The position numbers and the translations under genes were made by a program. Under the pieces are notes generated by a model, which saw nothing but the letters and a program-made list of their open reading frames with translations, searched no databases and had not been told where the DNA came from. A stretch of DNA of 64,000 nt, from contig NZ_OY781872.1 of assembly GCF_963677065.1 (NCBI RefSeq), positions 1,917,419 through 1,981,418 of the forward strand, given 5' to 3'. This document shows positions 1 to 8,674 of this stretch, in pieces. Numbering within the stretch: position 1 is the first letter of the stretch; the number at the start of each line of letters is the position of its first letter. This stretch comes from an uncultured Methanoregula sp. (GTDB lineage: Archaea > Halobacteriota > Methanomicrobia > Methanomicrobiales > Methanospirillaceae).

Positions 1-206
1 GCATTTCCTTTACCTTTTCCGGACTGGGTTCGGACATTTGCCCCGGCCTCCCGGGCGTTTTTTACCGTGTTATCCGTGCTTTTCCCGTCAATAACAAGGA
101 TATGATTATATCCCAGACTTTTGAACTCCCGGACAACGCCCCCAATTGTCGGTCCCTCGTTCAGGGTGGGAATTAAAATACATACCTCGTCTTTGTTGAA
201 TTTCAT
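1..206 (-). CDS. Family 2 glycosyltransferase, partial (N-terminus only)
   Basis: The reverse strand reads from an ATG at 206 off the left edge of the window. The visible 68 residues begin MKFNKDEVCILIPTLNEG and continue with a VIDGKSTDNT segment. This is the nucleotide-sugar binding start of GT-A glycosyltransferases of family 2, of the dolichol-phosphate mannose synthase or AglJ kind (ILIPTLNE followed by a D-x-S-x-D-x-T motif). Such enzymes move a sugar from UDP- or GDP-sugar onto a lipid carrier at the membrane. The catalytic DXD region and any C-terminal membrane segments lie outside the window, so the substrate cannot be judged. It is divergent from the next gene, with only 38 bp between start codons. 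Confidence 0.8.
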   Translation of the reverse strand, partial: MKFNKDEVCILIPTLNEGPTIGGVVREFKSLGYNHILVIDGKSTDNTVKNAREAGANVRTQSGKGKGN

Positions 207-244
207 TGGTATAGTATTTTTAATCGGTTGTCATAAGTGCTTCT

Positions 245-796
245 ATGCATATTCCCAAGAAAGGGCTGCGGGCATTGGGCATTGCAGAAAGCTATACCGG
301 CCGTACCCGCTCGAATCTTGCAGGAATAGTAATGCGAAAGGATCTCAGAATCGACGGTTTTTCGTTCGGACAGGCAACCGTTGGGGGTATGGATGGAACG
401 GATGTTGTTCTTCAGATGGTTCGGGACCTTGACCGGTCCGATCTCAATATTATCCTTCTTTCCGGCTGTGCTATCGCATGGTTCAATATTCTCGATCCGG
501 CTCGTATTCTGGAAATGACCGGGATACCGGTTATCTGTGTTACCTATGAGGAGTCAGCAGGTCTCCTTGATGACATACGATATCATTTTCCCGGTGATGA
601 GCAACGGATAGCTGCATACCTGCGGTTGGGGGAACGGAATCCGGTTGAACTGACGTGCGGAAATGTATGTTTTATCCGATCATGGGGGATCGATAACGAT
701 GATGCGGCCCGGTTATGCAGAGATTTTACTCTGGAGGGAAAAATACCAGAACCCCTTCGTGTCGCGCGTCTTTGTGCCCGTCATCTGCCCTCCTGA
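245..796 (+). CDS. DUF99 (UPF0215) family protein
   Basis: A 183-residue protein matching the archaeal DUF99 family in length and landmarks: an N-terminal LGIAES segment (family usually GIDDS-like), GMDGTD near residue 48, and a SGCAIAWFNILD stretch near 75-86, where the family has a hydrophobic strand followed by GFN-x-x-D. DUF99 is distantly related to endonuclease V, an RNase H-like fold, and its biochemical role is not established. The usual acidic residue of the first motif is changed (GIAES), so activity is uncertain. The start at 245 is kept because the conserved GIAES segment follows within about 15 residues. It is divergent from the glycosyltransferase. Confidence 0.8.
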   Translation: MHIPKKGLRALGIAESYTGRTRSNLAGIVMRKDLRIDGFSFGQATVGGMDGTDVVLQMVRDLDRSDLNIILLSGCAIAWFNILDPARILEMTGIPVICVTYEESAGLLDDIRYHFPGDEQRIAAYLRLGERNPVELTCGNVCFIRSWGIDNDDAARLCRDFTLEGKIPEPLRVARLCARHLPS

Positions 797-891
797 TTAC
801 TGAGACTTCCCATTGCCCGGAAAGAAGCATTCTTATGAATTAACCTGATATTAAATGTGTAAATTACCCGAATTGCGGAGTTGAAGGCACC

Positions 892-1083
892 ATGTCACAA
901 GTTGTAAATATGTCCCGTTGGGTCTGTCTCGAATGTCATTACATCTATGATCCGGTAAAAGGCGATCCCAAAAATGGAATTCCGGCCGGGACCCCCTGGG
1001 AAGACGTCCCGGATACCTGGCGCTGCCCTGAGTGCAAAATCCTTAAAGTGAAAAAGGGTGTTTTCAAGCGCCTTGATGATTAA
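892..1083 (+). CDS. Rubredoxin
   Basis: A 63-residue protein with the two iron-binding knuckles of rubredoxin: C12-L-E-C15 followed by HYIYDP, and C45-P-E-C48 inside DTWRCPECK. The four cysteines bind one iron, giving a small cytoplasmic electron carrier that in methanogens is typically tied to oxygen and peroxide detoxification (rubrerythrin, flavodiiron protein); neither partner is nearby. An internal ATG at 910 would give a 57-residue form closer to the usual 52-54 residues. The protein is otherwise ordinary. It converges with the pilin-like gene downstream, with only 14 bp between stop codons. Confidence 0.93.
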   Translation: MSQVVNMSRWVCLECHYIYDPVKGDPKNGIPAGTPWEDVPDTWRCPECKILKVKKGVFKRLDD

Positions 1084-1097
1084 CTATTTTTTCCATC

Positions 1098-1613
1098 TCA
1101 CGCTTTTACCGTATGGCTTGAGATCACGTTTTTCATTGTATTGTCATATACTTCGAATGTCACCAGATCCCCTGGTTGAAAGGTCCTGTCTTCGTAATCG
1201 ATTGCGATCTTTGCATTGGCATACCATGTATCCCCTTTTGCCCCACTCATATACTGGACGTTATAATGATGGGAATGGGCAATGAAATCCCCCCCGTTCA
1301 GTGTTGAAATATCGCAATCCAGCAGTATCCCGTTTCTGTACGTTTTGGCAGAGAGCGATTCGCTCTTATAATCTCTGGTTGCAGTATTCTTGATGACCAT
1401 ATAACTGTCCAGATTATTTCTCCCATTCTCGTCGACATGCCGTATTTTTGTTATTTTAAAAATTGCCGGTATACTCTGATCCTTCTCCAGATTGATGGCC
1501 GGCATCTGGCATAAGAGAAGAACAAGTATTGCAAGCATAACGGTAATAGCAAGTAACAAAATGATTCCCAGTACTACGGATGCAGCCGAATCAGAATGCG
1601 GATGGGGTCTCAC
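1098..1613 (-). CDS. Archaeal type IV pilin-like secreted protein
   Basis: A 171-residue protein with a short polar N-terminus (RPHPHSDSAAS) followed by a hydrophobic helix at about residues 12-36 (VVLGIILLLAITVMLAILVLLL), then a beta-rich soluble domain ending in TFEVYDNTMKNVISSHTVKA. This is the layout of archaeal type IV pilins of the DUF1628 (pilin_N) group, which usually read DEAVSPVVGVILMVAITVILAA. Here the sequence is DSAASVVLG, so the class III peptidase site is degenerate. It is probably a minor pilin or other membrane-anchored surface protein. No pilus assembly genes are nearby. Confidence 0.65.
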   Translation of the reverse strand: MRPHPHSDSAASVVLGIILLLAITVMLAILVLLLCQMPAINLEKDQSIPAIFKITKIRHVDENGRNNLDSYMVIKNTATRDYKSESLSAKTYRNGILLDCDISTLNGGDFIAHSHHYNVQYMSGAKGDTWYANAKIAIDYEDRTFQPGDLVTFEVYDNTMKNVISSHTVKA

Positions 1614-1730
1614 GAGTTTATATTTTATTTAAACATTTATATTTTTTATTAATTAGTTGTTTTAATTTATTTTATAATGCATATTTCATATGATCTCTCC
1701 TTAAATTCCCGGCTACATTTCACCTTCTGG

Positions 1731-1738
1731 TATAAATA
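1731..1738 (+). promoter_or_regulatory. Candidate TATA box for the TPR gene
   Basis: TATAAATA, about 60 bp upstream of the ATG at 1792, within an AT-rich stretch that also holds the start of the divergent pilin gene. The position would give a roughly 35-nt leader. Sequence evidence only. Confidence 0.4.
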
Positions 1739-1791
1739 CGACGTGGACATACTAATTTAAAAGGAATCTGGATCTCCAGGGAATACATCGT

Positions 1792-2757
1792 ATGGCATCA
1801 GTCCCCCCCGTATCGGATACATTGCATACCCGTAAGACTGCAAGGGATCTGTATCTGGAAGGGACGGCTCTCGGGAGGGAGGGACATCATGAAGAAGCAC
1901 TCACTTCTTTTTCGCTGGCTCTTGCCCTGGATCCAAATCTTCCCCTGGCCTGGGTGGGCAGGGGATTTGCTCTGGGAAAACTCGGCAGGTTTGAAGAAGA
2001 GATCGCCTGCTGCGACAAAGCCCTTGAACTCGATCCGCATTGCATAGAAGCCTGGAACACCCGGGGTTTTGCCTGCGGGATGCTCGACCGGTTTGAAGAC
2101 AAGGTTGAATGCTGCCGTAAGGCGCTTCAGCTCGATCCTGAAAATGCAACAGCCTGGAACAATAAAGGCGTAGCGCTGGGGATGCTTGGAAGATACGAAG
2201 CCGAGATTCGCTGTACCGAGCGCGCACTCAAGATCCGTCCCCGCTATCTTTCCGCCTGGGTGAACAAGGGATATGCGTACGGCAAACTGAAGAAATATGA
2301 GGATGAGATCGCCTGTTATGATCGCGCCCTCAAGATTTTCCCATTCTACCAGTCTGCTCTTGCAAAAAAGGGAGCCGCATTGATAAATCTGAAACGCTAT
2401 GAAGAGGCTCACGATCTGCTGGAACGGGCTGTCGCCATCTCTCCGGACGATGCAAAATCCCTGTACCGGGACGGGCTTGCCCTGAGCATGCTCGGCAGAC
2501 ATGCGGATGCCGTGAGCGTTCTTGAAAAATCCCTTGCCCTGGATTCGAACAATGCGGATGCCTGGGTTGTCATGAGTAATTCGTGTTTCATGCTGGGAAG
2601 ACTCGAAGAATCGGCGCGGGCGTTTGACAAAGCGTATTACATTGACGCAAAGGATGTCCGGATTCATATTGTCAACGGTATGTCTCTTTTCAAGTCAGGA
2701 AAATTCGATGATGCGCTCCGCTGCTTTTCCGATATATTTGGCATTCTTCTCAGGTGA
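1792..2757 (+). CDS. Tetratricopeptide repeat protein
   Basis: A 321-residue protein made almost wholly of TPR units of 34 residues, about nine in tandem from residue 14 onward. Each shows the W/L-G-Y/F-A-P pattern (for example AWNNKGVALGMLGRYEAEIRC and ALDPNLPLAWVGRGFALGKLG). There is no signal peptide or membrane segment, so it should be a cytoplasmic protein-protein interaction scaffold. Methanogens of this group carry many such proteins and the partner is unknown. The final unit is incomplete (FGILLR), so the superhelix ends without a capping helix. It lies 60 bp upstream of the AIR-synthase-related gene on the same strand. Confidence 0.85.
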   Translation: MASVPPVSDTLHTRKTARDLYLEGTALGREGHHEEALTSFSLALALDPNLPLAWVGRGFALGKLGRFEEEIACCDKALELDPHCIEAWNTRGFACGMLDRFEDKVECCRKALQLDPENATAWNNKGVALGMLGRYEAEIRCTERALKIRPRYLSAWVNKGYAYGKLKKYEDEIACYDRALKIFPFYQSALAKKGAALINLKRYEEAHDLLERAVAISPDDAKSLYRDGLALSMLGRHADAVSVLEKSLALDSNNADAWVVMSNSCFMLGRLEESARAFDKAYYIDAKDVRIHIVNGMSLFKSGKFDDALRCFSDIFGILLR

Positions 2758-2817
2758 TAACCGACATCAGTCAGCGTATCCCTTCCTTTTTTATTCCTAT
2801 TTCACGTACAGAATGGT

Positions 2818-4158
2818 ATGGATGTTGAGGAGTTTGTCCGAAGGAGACTTGCAAACGGTGAAGAAGATTATGCGATACAAAAGAGCCTCACCGATCACAT
2901 CATCCGGATAAAAAAGGCAAATTCCTCCTATGCATCATCGTTTGCACAGGCCGTTATCCAGGAAGTGAAGAACTGCCGGGGATTGTCCGGGGATTTTTTC
3001 ACATATGAACCCGCCGGTGTCAAAATGGGAGAATTCGGCGTTGGCTCCCGGGGGAAAGGCGACTTTTTTGCACACCGGCAGATTGCCCGTATTATCGGCA
3101 AGACTTCGGCCTCTGTTGGTGTAGATGAGATGGATGATGCAGGTGTGGTATCTGCCGGCGGAAAGTACACCGTTTGTACCGTGGATGGTATGCACTCGCG
3201 ACTCTCGGACTTCCCGTATCTTGCAGGATTCCATGTAACCCGCGCAACGCTCCGGGACACGTACGTGATGGGTGCGAAACCCGTTATGCTCTTTTCAGAT
3301 ATCCACGTGGCTGATGACGGGGACGTTGCGAAAATTTTTGATTATACTGCCGGCATAACGACGGTAGGCGAGGCCATGAACGTTCCTCTGGTGACCGGAT
3401 CCACCCTGCGGATCGGGGGGGACATGGTGCTTGGCAGCCGTCTCACGGGATGCGTGGGAGCTGTTGGAGTTGCCGATCACCTGACCGCCCGAAAATCAAC
3501 AGCCCCCGGTGATGTATTCCTTATGACCGAAGGTGCCGGAGGGGGAACCATTGCAACTGCAGCAATTTACTCGGGATTCCCTGAAGTTGTTGAACAGACC
3601 ATCAACCTCAATTTCCTCACTGCCTGCGAGACCCTCATGAAGAGCGATGTCTTCTATCAAATCCATGCCATGACCGATGTGACCAACGGCGGGCTCCGGG
3701 GAGATGCCTTTGAGATGGCTGAAACAGCAGGGTGCCGGATCGTGATCGATGAACCGGCAACCGCGGATCTTGTGGAACCCCATGTCCGTGAGATGCTTGA
3801 GAAACTCCAGATCGATTACCTTGGTGTATCTCTCGATGCCCTGCTCATTGTTGCCCCCTCAGACAGAGCGGAAGAGATATGCCGGGTCATTAAAACTGCC
3901 GGTGTGAATATCAAAAAGATCGGGTATGCCGAGGCAGGGAAACCGGAATCGGTTCTTATGGTGGATGGCAAAGAGCAGGATTTTGCCCCGAGGTTCCGGG
4001 AATCTGCGTATACCCCGGTGAAAAAAGTGGCAGATACCGAGGTCCGGAATTTCGATGAGATGAAAGAGAATGTGCTGCGGGCTTCTGAAGCAGCGATTCA
4101 GAAAAAACAACGCGTACTCGCAGACTTAATGAAGAAACAAAAAATCAGTGGCAGTTAG
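2818..4158 (+). CDS. AIR synthase-related (PurM/HypE/SelD superfamily) protein
   Basis: A 446-residue protein of the PurM-like ATP-binding superfamily. The first half carries DEMDDAGVV and the glycine-rich GEFGVGSRGKGD segment. The middle has a DTYVMGAKP motif, as in HypE, SelD and PurM dimers, and the second half holds TDVTNGGLRGDAFEMAE, the family's C-terminal signature. This archaeal subfamily has an extra N-terminal helical region of about 80 residues and no assigned substrate. No SelD-type catalytic Cys/Sec is evident near the N-terminus. It resembles, but is longer than, methanogenesis marker 2. The stop overlaps the convergent methyltransferase by 4 bp. Confidence 0.8.
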   Translation: MDVEEFVRRRLANGEEDYAIQKSLTDHIIRIKKANSSYASSFAQAVIQEVKNCRGLSGDFFTYEPAGVKMGEFGVGSRGKGDFFAHRQIARIIGKTSASVGVDEMDDAGVVSAGGKYTVCTVDGMHSRLSDFPYLAGFHVTRATLRDTYVMGAKPVMLFSDIHVADDGDVAKIFDYTAGITTVGEAMNVPLVTGSTLRIGGDMVLGSRLTGCVGAVGVADHLTARKSTAPGDVFLMTEGAGGGTIATAAIYSGFPEVVEQTINLNFLTACETLMKSDVFYQIHAMTDVTNGGLRGDAFEMAETAGCRIVIDEPATADLVEPHVREMLEKLQIDYLGVSLDALLIVAPSDRAEEICRVIKTAGVNIKKIGYAEAGKPESVLMVDGKEQDFAPRFRESAYTPVKKVADTEVRNFDEMKENVLRASEAAIQKKQRVLADLMKKQKISGS

Positions 4159-4886
4159 TCTGCCGGTTTTTGTGCGCTGACAAAAATATTGTAAGCCAGC
4201 TGGGGGATGCGCTTCTCGACAAAAGGCTCCACCTTTTTTGCCAGCTGGAAGACCGGATCGATCATATCGATATGGGCAAAAGAACACCATTTTGTGGAGA
4301 CCTCGCAGAATCCGGCATTTTCAAACAGATTGTTCATCTCGTTCTCGTCAAAATAATGCTCCCCGAAATTTTTCATCAGGATATGGTTGATGTTCATTTT
4401 TTCACTGATATAGTAGAGTGCCGGTATCCCTTTGGTGATAAGTTTTTTCCCAAGCGTGCAGATGGCAACGGATCCCCCCGGCTGCAGTACCCTGTAGACT
4501 TCGCTTAACATCTTCTGCGGATCTTTTACATAACTGAACACGAGAAGGCTTGAGACGGCATCAAACGAATTGTCGCAGAAAGGGAGGGTATCTCCTGATG
4601 CAAGGGTGAATTCGGTGCAGGTACAGCGCTTTCTTGCCTGGATCAGCATCTTCCTGCTGATATCAAGACCTACTGCACTACCACCGTTTTGTGTATATTT
4701 CTCGATAAAAAGGCCGGTCCCGCACCCGATATCCAGGAGTTTTCCCTTTTTTGGCAGGGCATGGATCATATAATTGCTGATATGGTTGTGATAGTTCCTT
4801 CCCCGGTATTGATCATAATAGTCATCGTACGTATCAGCAACGGTATCGTAATGCTCCTGGATCTTGTCCTGTTTTACGGAACTCAC
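4155..4886 (-). CDS. Class I SAM-dependent methyltransferase
   Basis: A 243-residue Rossmann methyltransferase. Motif I is LDIGCGTG at residues 51-58, followed by an acidic strand end in VGLDIS. Later motifs are SFDAVSSLLVFSYVKDP and EVYRVLQPGGSVAICTLG. This is the Methyltransf_11/UbiE-like layout used on small molecules such as quinones, lipids or cofactors, and the substrate cannot be read from the sequence. It is the last gene of the long minus-strand run; its ATG overlaps the stop of the RfcS-like gene by 4 bp, indicating translational coupling. It converges with the AIR-synthase-related gene. Confidence 0.88.
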   Translation of the reverse strand: MSSVKQDKIQEHYDTVADTYDDYYDQYRGRNYHNHISNYMIHALPKKGKLLDIGCGTGLFIEKYTQNGGSAVGLDISRKMLIQARKRCTCTEFTLASGDTLPFCDNSFDAVSSLLVFSYVKDPQKMLSEVYRVLQPGGSVAICTLGKKLITKGIPALYYISEKMNINHILMKNFGEHYFDENEMNNLFENAGFCEVSTKWCSFAHIDMIDPVFQLAKKVEPFVEKRIPQLAYNIFVSAQKPAD

Positions 4887-5878
4887 GGGAATTGCTCCTG
4901 TATGCCGGTTGTAAAGGCAGATACCTGAATGAACTCGTTATTTGCATGCAGCGTGCGGTATTCCGCATCGGCAAGGCTGATGACAAGTTCTGGCAGGTTG
5001 TATTCCCGCTTTATTGTATTCCGGATCTCACTATAGACTTCGGCACCCGAAAGACCGTAATCAATCATGAGCGACTCAAGCCTACGGATTGCACCTTTTG
5101 CATCTCCGGCCTTGAGGGTGGCAATCGCAGAATCTGCAATGGTTGCAGTCTCGGTCTGGGCGATCAAAAAGAGATCGCTGCAGCGTCCGGTCTGGAGTGC
5201 TACCTGGTAGAGCAAAATCGCCCTGCGAAGATCTCCCTTCGCCGTTTCAGCAATCAGTTCCATCTCATCATCGGAACAGGGGTGAAGGTCCGGTGACTGA
5301 AGATCCTTGATTGAACGAAGCTTCCGGAGTACAAGATCCTGACTGAGCGGGGCAAAGAACAGCGGGAGGCAGCGGGAGGTAATTGCAGGTATGAGTGCGC
5401 TCTGGTTCGTTGTTGTGAAAATGAACCGGCACGTACTGCTGGTACGCTCCATGATCCTCCTCAGTGCCTGCTGGGCGTCCCTGCTCAGGGTATGGGCATC
5501 CTCAAAAACCATGAGTTTGAATTCGGCATCAAGGGGACGCATGGAGGCGTACCATTTGATGACATATTTGAAATTGGTGATGAGTGACTGGCTCTTCTGG
5601 TACAGGTGAGAGAACCGGTCATCCTGTTCGAGGAATGCTTTTCCCTGCAAAAAAACATCCGCGGTCGGAAAGACCGAAGTATTCTGCTCCCAGTCCTCCC
5701 CATAGATCGCTTTTGCGAAACATTCGGTGGCCACACTTTTGCCGGTTCCATGGGGACCGGTAAGAATCAGGTGTGGCACCGTCTTGGCTGCAGCAAACCG
5801 GGAAAGATGCTGCAGAACCTGATCCTGGCCCATTATCTGATCCAGGGATTCCGGTCGGAACTGTTCAGTCCAGAGCAT
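4883..5878 (-). CDS. Divergent replication factor C small subunit-like AAA+ ATPase
   Basis: A 331-residue clamp-loader-type AAA+ protein. It opens with the RFC box (WTEQFRPESLDQIMGQ), has an intact Walker A GPHGTGKS at residues 41-48 and an SRC motif (TSRC) at 167-170, then the helical lid and collar. Walker B, normally hhhhDEAD, reads LMVFEDAH at 122-129, so the catalytic Asp-Glu pair is altered. The canonical RfcS of this window lies at 14225-15193. Some methanogens have two RfcS paralogues in one clamp loader. This copy is probably such a second subunit with weak or no hydrolysis of its own, acting through its SRC arginine (inference). It overlaps both neighbours in the operon. Confidence 0.8.
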   Translation of the reverse strand: MLWTEQFRPESLDQIMGQDQVLQHLSRFAAAKTVPHLILTGPHGTGKSVATECFAKAIYGEDWEQNTSVFPTADVFLQGKAFLEQDDRFSHLYQKSQSLITNFKYVIKWYASMRPLDAEFKLMVFEDAHTLSRDAQQALRRIMERTSSTCRFIFTTTNQSALIPAITSRCLPLFFAPLSQDLVLRKLRSIKDLQSPDLHPCSDDEMELIAETAKGDLRRAILLYQVALQTGRCSDLFLIAQTETATIADSAIATLKAGDAKGAIRRLESLMIDYGLSGAEVYSEIRNTIKREYNLPELVISLADAEYRTLHANNEFIQVSAFTTGIQEQFP

Positions 5879-6596
5879 GGGTGAGCCTCACGGTCATTTC
5901 ACGTATTGCTTCAGACAAAAGATAATGATTGTTCAGGGAACCGATAATGGCGGGGCAGTCCTCGCGTGCAAGGCTGTGGCAGGCATGGGAAATTTCTGGA
6001 AGTGCTCGCGTAAGTTCGTCAACAATCGTGAGGGTTGCTTTTCGGGCCGTTCGTGAAAGGGGATTGAGATCGATTGCGATTACGGTCTTTCCCATGCTGA
6101 CCAGTGCCTCGCAGCGATCCCCGTCTTCGAGCGGTACGAGAATGACATCTGCGGCATACATTCCCTCGCGCCGGCACCATGCCCGGTCATGATCGAGAGG
6201 GAGGAGACGTTCGGCAACCCCCGTGGAGACCTCGGCACCTGCCGATCGCAGGAGGTCTTCTATCTGCTGCACCCGTTCTTCGGTCCGGTGAAAGAGGTTA
6301 ACTTCCACACGCGCACCGCAGGCTTTCTGGAGTGCAGCAATCTCGGTTGCTGCAAGAGCTGCCGTGTTGCCGTTTACTGATATCACCGGGTGGCGGGCCG
6401 AGAGGAGCAATGCGGCAGCGGTCTTTTCGGCAAGCCGGGCACTGTCAGTCGTTCTCTCCCCGATAAGATAGTCAAATGCTTCACCTCTCCCGTGAGCCGT
6501 GAGGCCTTCCCAGGAAACAATACCGGTTTTTGCACAACCCGCAAGCCGCTCGCGGGTGACGAGCGAACGATAGCGGGGATGACTGGACGGAATCAT
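5865..6596 (-). CDS. 4-phosphopantoate--beta-alanine ligase (phosphopantothenate synthetase)
   Basis: A 243-residue protein matching the archaeal phosphopantothenate synthetase family (COG1701). Landmarks are IPSSHPRYRSLVTRERL at the N-terminus, AAALLLSARHPVISVNGNTAAL, and a C-terminal DLNPLSRTARKATLTIVDE. The enzyme joins 4-phosphopantoate to beta-alanine using ATP, the second of the two archaea-specific steps to 4'-phosphopantothenate. It sits directly after pantoate kinase with a 4-bp ATGA overlap and overlaps the RfcS-like gene by 14 bp. Together with pantoate kinase and CoaBC just upstream, this gives a near-complete CoA precursor pathway in consecutive genes. Confidence 0.92.
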   Translation of the reverse strand: MIPSSHPRYRSLVTRERLAGCAKTGIVSWEGLTAHGRGEAFDYLIGERTTDSARLAEKTAAALLLSARHPVISVNGNTAALAATEIAALQKACGARVEVNLFHRTEERVQQIEDLLRSAGAEVSTGVAERLLPLDHDRAWCRREGMYAADVILVPLEDGDRCEALVSMGKTVIAIDLNPLSRTARKATLTIVDELTRALPEISHACHSLAREDCPAIIGSLNNHYLLSEAIREMTVRLTHALD

Positions 6597-7459
6597 GAAG
6601 TCTCACCTGTTATTCTTGCACCGGTCTTAGCCATACGGAACTTGTATACATGCCCAAAATGCCTCAGGATCTCTTCTGCTCCTTCACCGCAGGCAAAAAC
6701 GCCATCTCCCAGCATGGTCATACTCGCGGGAATTCCCTCTTCGCTGCATCTGGCTAATACCCTTCTCGATTCAGCGGTCATAAGTCCGCTCTCGCTTGCA
6801 AACCGGCAGGAGAGAGTAAAAAAATCCGTAAAATCCCTGGGATGCGATTTGGGAAATGCGGCGGAAACCCGCTCCATCTGATCCGGTGATCCCAGAACTG
6901 AAGGGGTATGGATGGGGCCAAAAGAGACTGCATACAAAGGATCAACGAGATCAAATATCCTCTCGATATCTGCATCAATACCCGGGCCTTTCCGGACAAC
7001 CCGCCCTCCTCCCTGGCAGGCAGAGACATCGCCAAGCCCGGTCCGATGAATGACTTCTGCCTCATGGGCCAGGAGTGCAATGTCGTGTTCCCTGAGGTTG
7101 AGCTCAAAAAGCCGGTTTACTGCAGTGAGCGTCGAGAGCAGTGCGGCTGCCGACAAGCCAAAACCAGCACCTATCGGGAGGTTGCATTCCGTAACAACTT
7201 CAGCTTTCACCCCCAGACACCCGAGTACATATGACAGCGGCGGGGATTCTGTCAGAGTCACCGGTGCTTTATGTGTCGGGGAATGCTGCCGGATGCGGAC
7301 CGTTGTTATCTCTGATGGAGTGACCGTGGATGTAACTCCCTCGCTGATTACAATGCCCGCCCCGATACTACCTGTGGTTACGGGGTCAGCTCCTGCTATG
7401 CGTTTGAAATAACCGGATATGTGTCCCGGGCAAAAGGCAGTAACGGAAATCTGGGTCAT
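6593..7459 (-). CDS. Pantoate kinase (GHMP kinase family)
   Basis: A GHMP-superfamily kinase of 288 residues when read from the ATG at 7459; a TTG at 7471 would add four residues. The ATP-binding motif is PIGAGFGLSAAALLS, and the start SVTAFCPGHISGYF and the TGLGDVSACQGGG segment are typical of archaeal pantoate kinase (COG1829). It phosphorylates pantoate to 4-phosphopantoate, replacing the bacterial order of pantothenate synthesis. It is coupled by an ATGA overlap to the ligase gene that uses its product. The gap to CoaBC upstream is about 50 bp. The assignment is firm because of motif and context. Confidence 0.92.
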   Translation of the reverse strand: MTQISVTAFCPGHISGYFKRIAGADPVTTGSIGAGIVISEGVTSTVTPSEITTVRIRQHSPTHKAPVTLTESPPLSYVLGCLGVKAEVVTECNLPIGAGFGLSAAALLSTLTAVNRLFELNLREHDIALLAHEAEVIHRTGLGDVSACQGGGRVVRKGPGIDADIERIFDLVDPLYAVSFGPIHTPSVLGSPDQMERVSAAFPKSHPRDFTDFFTLSCRFASESGLMTAESRRVLARCSEEGIPASMTMLGDGVFACGEGAEEILRHFGHVYKFRMAKTGARITGETS

Positions 7460-7510
7460 AGGATGGAACAAAGATACCGGATAGATTGGATGGTTTTCTA
7501 TAAAGAATCC

Positions 7511-8674
7511 TCATGCCGACTGGATGTGATCGCGAATCAGTGTCTCCCAGATCGCAGCCGCGATCTCCTCTTTTGTTCCACGGCAGGGCCTGCTGCCCCG
7601 GGAGCTGAGCTGATCATACTCTCCATGGGGACTTCCCATGGTTTCCGGGGGGTTCATGAGAACGAGGGAGACTCCTTTTTCTATCAGGGCTTGTGCCTTC
7701 TTCTCCGGTTCCCGGTCCAGTTTGAAGGCAACTACAAGGGGTGAATACTGTGCAATCACCTCATCGATGAGTTTCGGGAGGGGGGTAAGCTGTATCGTGG
7801 CCGGCTTTCCGCTGGGGATCTTGGCCTTCTGTTTTTCCGGGGCAAAGTCCGAGATCGCTGCAGCGCTGATGTAGATGTCTGTGCCCTTCTGCTCTTTGAG
7901 CGTGGAAAGAACCGCTGCATGCATATCTGAAGCAGTCTCAACTTTCAGGTTAGTGACACAGGGAAGGGAATCGTTATGGACAATTGTTACATCGGCACCC
8001 AGCCGGAATGCCTGTAATGCGAGAGCCCTGCCCATCTGCCCGCTCGATCGCGTGGTCAGCACCCGGACATCATCGACCGGTTCCCGGCAGGGTCCGCTTG
8101 TTATGAGGACCCTTTTGCCTGCAAGTGCTGTTCCAAGAACCGCTCTCTCGCACCTGAGAATAATCTCTTCAGTATCGGCAATTTTCGCTTTGCCTTCCTC
8201 AATCCGTGGCTCGATGATGCCGATTCCCCAGGTTTTGAGTTTCCGGATATTTTCTTTGAGTGCCGGGTGGCGGTACATGCTGTGGTGCATGGCGGGGACA
8301 ATGATTACCGGTTTTCCGCTTCCAAGAGCCGTCGTGGCAAATGTCGTAACCGGTGTATCGTCGATACCACAGGCAATTTTGCTGATGGTATTTGCTGTAC
8401 AGGGTGCGATGAGCAGGAGATCCGCGCTGCCTCCGTCCCCACAGAACGTCACATGCTCTACGCGCCCGGACAGCCTTGTGATGGTATCCCTGCCGCTTGC
8501 ATACGTCAGGGCGTCTGCGGAGATTATCTCCCCGGCAGCAGTACTCATAACCGCCTGGACAACAGCCCCGCGCCGGCGTAATGCGTGAATAAGTTTCACG
8601 GTTTCGACAGCCGCAATGCTGCCCGTTACCGCAACTACAATCTCTTTTCCGGCAAGAGTCTGGAGGTTTGTCAT
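7511..8674 (-). CDS. coaBC: Bifunctional phosphopantothenoylcysteine decarboxylase / phosphopantothenate--cysteine ligase
   Basis: A 387-residue protein (start at the ATG at 8674, which overlaps the previous stop as ATGA). The N-terminal flavoprotein decarboxylase domain begins VVAVTGSIAAVETVKLIHALRR, with the active-site His in VEHVTF and the LIAPCTANTISKIA segment. The C-terminal ligase domain begins RVLITSGPCREPVDDVR and ends with the VLMNP loop. It converts 4'-phosphopantothenate plus cysteine to 4'-phosphopantetheine. The motif that is PAMNxxMW in E. coli reads PAMHHSMY here; my recollection is that archaeal CoaC proteins often have His at this place. It lies next to the two upstream pathway enzymes. 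Confidence 0.93.
   Translation of the reverse strand: MTNLQTLAGKEIVVAVTGSIAAVETVKLIHALRRRGAVVQAVMSTAAGEIISADALTYASGRDTITRLSGRVEHVTFCGDGGSADLLLIAPCTANTISKIACGIDDTPVTTFATTALGSGKPVIIVPAMHHSMYRHPALKENIRKLKTWGIGIIEPRIEEGKAKIADTEEIILRCERAVLGTALAGKRVLITSGPCREPVDDVRVLTTRSSGQMGRALALQAFRLGADVTIVHNDSLPCVTNLKVETASDMHAAVLSTLKEQKGTDIYISAAAISDFAPEKQKAKIPSGKPATIQLTPLPKLIDEVIAQYSPLVVAFKLDREPEKKAQALIEKGVSLVLMNPPETMGSPHGEYDQLSSRGSRPCRGTKEEIAAAIWETLIRDHIQSA

Noticed and set aside
1798..2667. Long minus-strand frame opposite the TPR gene
   Set aside because: It mirrors a repetitive, codon-biased plus-strand gene; the translated product has no domain pattern.
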